A DNA stretch of 8,853 bases, taken from contig JAGBEM010000159.1 in NCBI GenBank assembly GCA_017936985.1, positions 1 through 8,853 of the forward strand, read 5' to 3'. Under the pieces are notes generated by a model. It did no database searches. It saw nothing but the letters and a program-made list of their open reading frames with translations, and was not told the DNA's origin. Position numbers and translations under genes: made by a program. Positions 5,831 through 8,853 of the stretch are shown in pieces. Every line of letters starts with the position of its first letter. Positions within the stretch are counted from its first letter, which is position 1. Source of the DNA: Oscillospiraceae bacterium (lineage in GTDB: Bacteria > Bacillota_A > Clostridia > Oscillospirales > Oscillospiraceae).

Positions 5831-6687
5831 TTCACGCTCCTGTCCGGGAAAAACCAGCTTATTTTTTCCTGAAGATCTGCGTGCTTCAGATATACGATAT
5901 TAAACTCCCGGACAATGTGTTCTCCTCTGATTGTAAACTTTGCAATGTTAGGATCACTGTCTGCCAATACTTCGTATACGAACGAAACGCCAAATCCTTT
6001 TTTTACCAGATCAAGAATCACAGGGAAGCTGGAGATACAGATCTGCCGCTTAAACCGGTCAAGGGATTCGTTGTAACCCTGCAACTTCTGCTCCAGGATT
6101 GCCCGGGTACCGGAGCCCGCTTCCCGGTGAATGATGGTTTCCTGAAACAGCTCTTCCAATGAAACCTCTTTTCCGGCAAATGGATGATTTTGCGGACAGA
6201 TACCCACAAAGGGCTCCTTGCGAAAAAGCTGGCTGTCAAACAGGGAACGGTCAAAATAGCCTTCGATCACCGCGAAATCCAGCTGATTCTCGTCCAGCAT
6301 TTTCAGCAAATGCTCTGTGTTATCCACAACCAGTGACAACGCATGATCTTCCTTGCTTAAATACCGCTGGATATCCTCTTTCAGCACATAATCGCCGATT
6401 GTTTTTGTGGCACCGATCTTCAACTCCCGGACCGTACTGCTGAGTTTATCACGCAAATGCTGATCCTGCAAGCGTATGGCGCGGGCGTACTGCTCCAAAG
6501 TGATGGCATCTTCTGTTTTCTGTAACCGGGAATTCTGGTATGTAAACAGTTTGCAGCCGTATTCGCGTTCCAGAAAGTGGATCTGCTGTGTGACAGCAGG
6601 CTGTGTAATGCCAAGGGCATCCGCAGTTTTTCGATAATTCATTAACTGACACAAAAGCAAAAATGTGTCCACTCGACGGTCTACCAT
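5827..6687 (-). CDS. LysR-family transcriptional regulator
   Basis: This gene encodes 286 residues, slightly shorter than the usual 290-310. The N-terminal winged helix-turn-helix is clear at about residues 5-63 (NYRKTADALGITQPAVTQQI, then FLEREYGCKLF). A linker helix follows, and then a periplasmic-binding-like effector domain from about residue 88 (RELKIGATKTIGDYVL to the end, with GICPQNHPFAGKE and HREAGSGTRAIL). The latter phrase is typical of the CysB/CbbR/YeiE branch. ATG 6687-6685 has GGAGG about 7 nt upstream. It lies back to back with the yeiH-like gene, the arrangement of enterobacterial yeiE-yeiH, and the shared 157-nt gap holds a palindrome that could be its operator. It is the first gene of its operon, so it may be autoregulated. 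The effector is unknown; a sulfur species is a fair guess from the neighbours. Confidence 0.93.
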   Translation of the reverse strand: MVDRRVDTFLLLCQLMNYRKTADALGITQPAVTQQIHFLEREYGCKLFTYQNSRLQKTEDAITLEQYARAIRLQDQHLRDKLSSTVRELKIGATKTIGDYVLKEDIQRYLSKEDHALSLVVDNTEHLLKMLDENQLDFAVIEGYFDRSLFDSQLFRKEPFVGICPQNHPFAGKEVSLEELFQETIIHREAGSGTRAILEQKLQGYNESLDRFKRQICISSFPVILDLVKKGFGVSFVYEVLADSDPNIAKFTIRGEHIVREFNIVYLKHADLQEKISWFFPDRSVK

Positions 6688-6708
6688 AAAGAACCTCCGT
6701 GATAAGAT

Positions 6709-6727
6709 TTTATGATCGATTCATAAA
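6709..6727. promoter_or_regulatory. Candidate LysR operator palindrome
   Basis: TTTATGA (6709-6715) and TCATAAA (6721-6727) are exact inverted repeats around TCGAT. The site fits a LysR-type T-N11-A dyad and lies upstream of the yeiH promoter and 22 nt before the lysR start. It is therefore placed for both activation of yeiH and autorepression of lysR. No experiment supports it. Confidence 0.5.
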
Positions 6728-6738
6728 TGATCTTTAAG

Positions 6739-6768
6739 TTGATTTTATCATGAATGCTATGCTATAAT
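6739..6768 (+). promoter_or_regulatory. Promoter of the yeiH-like operon
   Basis: A -35 candidate TTGATT (6739-6744) and a perfect -10 TATAAT (6763-6768) are 18 nt apart, and the -10 carries an extended TGc (6760-6762). The start site would be near 6775, leaving a leader of about 70 nt. The palindromic LysR site lies just upstream of the -35, the usual place for a LysR activator. Confidence 0.7.
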
Positions 6769-6785
6769 CAAGTAGAAATCGATAT

Positions 6786-6810
6786 AAAAAGCACGAAACA
6801 GTGCTTTTTT
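6786..6810 (+). terminator. Terminator-like hairpin in the yeiH leader (possible attenuator)
   Basis: AAAAAGCAC (6786-6794) pairs with GTGCTTTTT (6801-6809) around the loop GAAACA, ending in six T. It sits between the promoter (6739-6768) and the ribosome site GGAGG (6833-6837). If it terminates, it would cut most transcripts before yeiH unless overridden. The G+C core is only AGCAC/GTGCT, so strength may be modest. Confidence 0.6.
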
Positions 6811-6844
6811 GAAGAAGAAAGATAGAAACAACGGAGGTAAAACC

Positions 6845-7915
6845 ATGAGCGAAAACAAGAACACCATCAAGTAGGGTAAGTCTCTGGCAATTATCCTGTG
6901 CATCGTGGTCGGTGTACTGGCAAACGAGACCACCACCCTGCAGAAGGCCTGGTTCGGAAGAACCGTTATTGGCGGCCCCATGCTGGCGTTGTTGGTAACT
7001 ATGATTATCTGTAATGTGCTGCCCAGCGTTTCCAAGGAATTCAAGGCAGGCACCACCTACTGCTCCAAGCAGTTCCTGAACTGGGGCATCATTGCAACCG
7101 GCGCGACTTTGAATTTTGCAGCAATTCTGGGTACCGGTATCCGTGCATTGCCCCTGATCATTTTCAACATCCTGCTGTCCTTCACCGTTGCATTGGTGAT
7201 CGGCCGCAAGGTTCTGAAGGTATCTGAGAATACTTCCATCCTGGTTGGCGGCGGTACCTGCATCTGCGGTGGTACTGCGATCGGAACCCTGAGCCGTATC
7301 ATCAAGGCAAAGGAAGAGGAAATTGCTTTCGCTATGGCTGCAATCTTCCTGTTTGATACCATCGCCGCATTCTCCTACCCCTACATCGGCCAGCTGCTGA
7401 ATCTGACCGACAATCAGTTCGCATTCATCGCCGGTACTGCTATCAATGACACATCTTCTGTTGCAGGTGCACAGGCAACCTGGCAAGGTATCATTGGCAA
7501 TGCTGATTTCAACGGTGCCCTGAATGTCAAGCTGGTTCGTACCACCATGCTGATCTTTGTTGCTCTGGCATGGACTCTGATCATGGCATCCCGCGCAAAG
7601 AAGAATGGCGAAGCTGACGCAAACGACAGCCCTCTGGCTGTTGTCAAGAAGACCTTCCCCATGTTTATCCTGTGGTTTGTGGTTATGGCTGGTCCGAACA
7701 CTTTTGGCTTCTTCACCGCTACCGCTACCAGCGTTCTGAGCAAGCTGGCAAAGTATCTGTTTGCAGCAGCTCTGGCAGGCGTCGGCTTCAAAATCAAGTT
7801 TAAGGATGTTTTCTCCAAGGGACTGAAGCCCATCGCACTGGGCGGCATCACCTGGCTGTGTGTTGCCATTGCTTCCTATGCCTTCGGCTTCCTGTTCGCA
7901 GGCTATATTGGCTAA
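6845..7915 (+). CDS. YeiH-family (UPF0324) putative sulfate/sulfite exporter, with in-frame TAG at codon 10
   Basis: From ATG 6845 the frame covers 356 codons, the usual family length (E. coli YeiH is about 350), but codon 10 is TAG. The start is well supported: GGAGG at 6833-6837, 7-nt spacing. The first transmembrane segment (SLAIILCIVVGVLA) begins just after the TAG, so it belongs to the protein. Family signatures follow: GGGTCICGGTAIGTLSRIIK at about 135-154, KAKEEEIAFAMAAIFLFDTI, and GTAINDTSSVAGAQ at about 197-210. About ten hydrophobic segments are present. The family (PSE, putative sulfate exporter) is poorly characterised; the neighbouring lysR parallels yeiE-yeiH. Codon choice is strongly biased (CTG, AAG, GGC) with no other disruption, so a recent nonsense mutation, a base error or translational rescue are all possible. 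GTG 6905 is a fallback start without a good ribosome site that would lose most of segment 1. An FAD oxidoreductase gene follows 51 nt later. Confidence 0.85.
6872..6874 (+). other. In-frame amber codon interrupting the yeiH-like gene
   Basis: Reading from ATG 6845 gives MSENKNTIK, then TAG, then GKSLAIILC in the same frame. A single C-to-T change from CAG (Gln) would produce it; AAG, GAG or TGG are other sources. No frameshift is needed. Confidence 0.9.
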
Positions 7916-7966
7916 GTACTGAACGGTTGCAGAAAACCGGAAAAATAACAAAAAGGAGTTACTGAT

Positions 7967-8853
7967 ATGAACGTTGTTGTAATCGGCGGTGTCGCCGCCG
8001 GTACCAAGACCGCTGCCAAGCTGATGCGTCAGGATCGCAGCGCGAAAGTCACCGTTTACACCAAGAGCAAGGATATTTCCTATGCCGGCTGCGGTCTGCC
8101 CTACTATGTTGGCGGCAGCATCGAAAGCCGTGACGAGTTGATCGTCAACACCCCTGCAAAGTACACCGGCCTCACCGGTGTTGAGGTCAAGACCGAGATG
8201 GAAGCTGTGGGCGTTGACGCTGCTGCCAAGACCGTTACTTTCGCAAACGGCGAAGTCGTTTCCTACGACAAGCTGGTCATCGCTACCGGCGCTGCCCCCT
8301 TTGTTCCCAATGTGGCCGGTACGAACCTTCCCGGCGTATTCACCATGCGTACTCCTGATGACGCCATCGGCCTGCGCGCTTATGTGGACGAGAACAAGTG
8401 CCGCAATGCAGTTATTGTCGGCGGCGGCTTCATTGGTCTGGAGATTGCAGAGAACCTGCTGGCCAAGGGTCTGAAGGTTACTGTAGTTGACATGGCTTCT
8501 CAGGTTATGCCCAATCTGTTCGACGCTGAGGTGGCCGACTACATCCGTAAGCAGCTGCAGGCAAAGGGCATCCGTGTTGTCACCGGCGCAGGCCTCACCG
8601 AGATTCTGGGCAGCGACAAGGCAACCGGTATCCGCACCTCCGTTGGCAACTTCGACGGCGAAGCTGTTGTTCTGGCAATTGGCGTCCGTCCCGCTACCGC
8701 ATGGCTTGCCGACTCCGGCATTGAGCTGAACCGTGGCACCGTTGTGGTGGATAAGTTCCAGCGCACCAATCTGAACGATGTTTACGCTGTTGGCGACTGT
8801 GCTCAGGTGTTCAACCGCCTGACCGGCAAGAGTCAGTGGTCCGCTATGGGCTC
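7967..8853 (+). CDS. FAD-dependent pyridine nucleotide-disulfide oxidoreductase, CoA-disulfide reductase type (3' end outside window)
   Basis: The first 295 codons are visible and the frame is open to the window end. The start is ATG 7967 with AAAGGAG at 7953-7959. Residues 3-16 (VVVIGGVAAGTKTA) form the FAD Rossmann motif. C42 in SYAGCGLPYYVGG is the single redox cysteine of the CoA-disulfide reductase / NADH oxidase / NAD(P)H persulfide reductase group. LVIATGAAPFVP (103-114) and VIVGGGFIGLEIAE (149-162, NAD(P)H binding) follow. VYAVGDCAQV (272-281) is the second FAD contact. The C-terminal dimerisation domain is missing, and any fused rhodanese or TusA domain cannot be seen. The enzyme would reduce CoA disulfide, CoA persulfide or polysulfide with NAD(P)H in the cytoplasm. 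It is probably co-transcribed with the yeiH-like gene (51-nt gap), pointing to inorganic sulfur or persulfide handling; an oxygen-reducing NADH oxidase is the main alternative. Confidence 0.9.
   Translation, partial: MNVVVIGGVAAGTKTAAKLMRQDRSAKVTVYTKSKDISYAGCGLPYYVGGSIESRDELIVNTPAKYTGLTGVEVKTEMEAVGVDAAAKTVTFANGEVVSYDKLVIATGAAPFVPNVAGTNLPGVFTMRTPDDAIGLRAYVDENKCRNAVIVGGGFIGLEIAENLLAKGLKVTVVDMASQVMPNLFDAEVADYIRKQLQAKGIRVVTGAGLTEILGSDKATGIRTSVGNFDGEAVVLAIGVRPATAWLADSGIELNRGTVVVDKFQRTNLNDVYAVGDCAQVFNRLTGKSQWSAMG

Noticed and set aside
6872..6874. TAG read as pyrrolysine
   Set aside because: YeiH transporters are not known to contain pyrrolysine, no pyl gene is in the window, and one transition from CAG explains the codon.
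7921..7940. Hairpin CGGTT/AACCG between the yeiH-like gene and the reductase gene as a terminator
   Set aside because: The stem is only 5 bp and an A-rich, not T-rich, stretch follows; the two genes are probably one operon.
6734..7951. Long minus-strand ORF (405 codons) opposite the yeiH-like gene
   Set aside because: It is antisense to a gene with clear family motifs. It is open because of the strong codon bias of the real gene, has an odd composition rich in C, Q, N and H, and shows no domain.
1..8853. tRNA or rRNA genes, including a tRNA target for the integrase
   Set aside because: I saw no cloverleaf or conserved T-loop sequence in a manual reading; Tn916-type integrases do not require a tRNA target.

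Overview
The window joins the integration end of an integrative and conjugative or mobilizable element (about nt 1-3.6 kb, possibly to 4.42 kb) to chromosomal-looking genes (4.47-8.85 kb). The gene families point to an anaerobic Firmicute of class Clostridia, most likely a gut member of the Oscillospirales/Lachnospirales. These are a Tn916-type Xis/Int pair, a TnpV protein, a DUF6809-like protein and a DUF2284 protein, with AAAGGAG-type ribosome sites throughout. This placement is inference; there is no rRNA or other marker gene in the window.

Mobile part, all on the + strand. It begins with the C-terminal part of a relaxase, cut by the window edge. A ParB-like protein gene overlaps its 3' end. 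A Tn916-type excisionase with a TTG start and a 414-residue tyrosine integrase with all six catalytic residues follow. This is the usual order for such elements: DNA processing genes, then xis, then int next to the element terminus. Nt 3339-3777 have no gene. They hold three TTACATCA direct repeats, a sequence resembling a Tn916 Int arm site, several hairpins and a strong intrinsic terminator. Next comes a two-gene operon (tnpV and a DUF6809-like gene, overlapping by 8 nt). A hairpin at 4432-4459 closes it and also serves the converging minus-strand operon.

Chromosomal part. A minus-strand operon carries a LysR regulator, a nitrilase-family amidohydrolase (4-nt ATGA overlap) and a cysteine-rich DUF2284 protein (9-nt gap). 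Divergent from it lies a + strand operon with a YeiH-family putative sulfate/sulfite exporter and an FAD-dependent CoA-disulfide-reductase-type enzyme, cut by the window edge. A LysR next to yeiH, plus a persulfide/CoA-disulfide type reductase, suggests a small LysR-controlled module for inorganic sulfur or persulfide stress. This is inference.

Four features stand out. (1) A perfect 27-nt palindrome lies inside the parB-like gene and appears to force unusual codons. (2) An in-frame TAG is codon 10 of the yeiH-like gene, directly after a strong start; the rest of the frame is intact. (3) A terminator-like hairpin lies in the yeiH leader between a near-consensus promoter and the ribosome site. 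(4) A strong terminator stands just upstream of tnpV, with an upstream 7-nt copy that could pair with its 5' arm, as in an attenuator.
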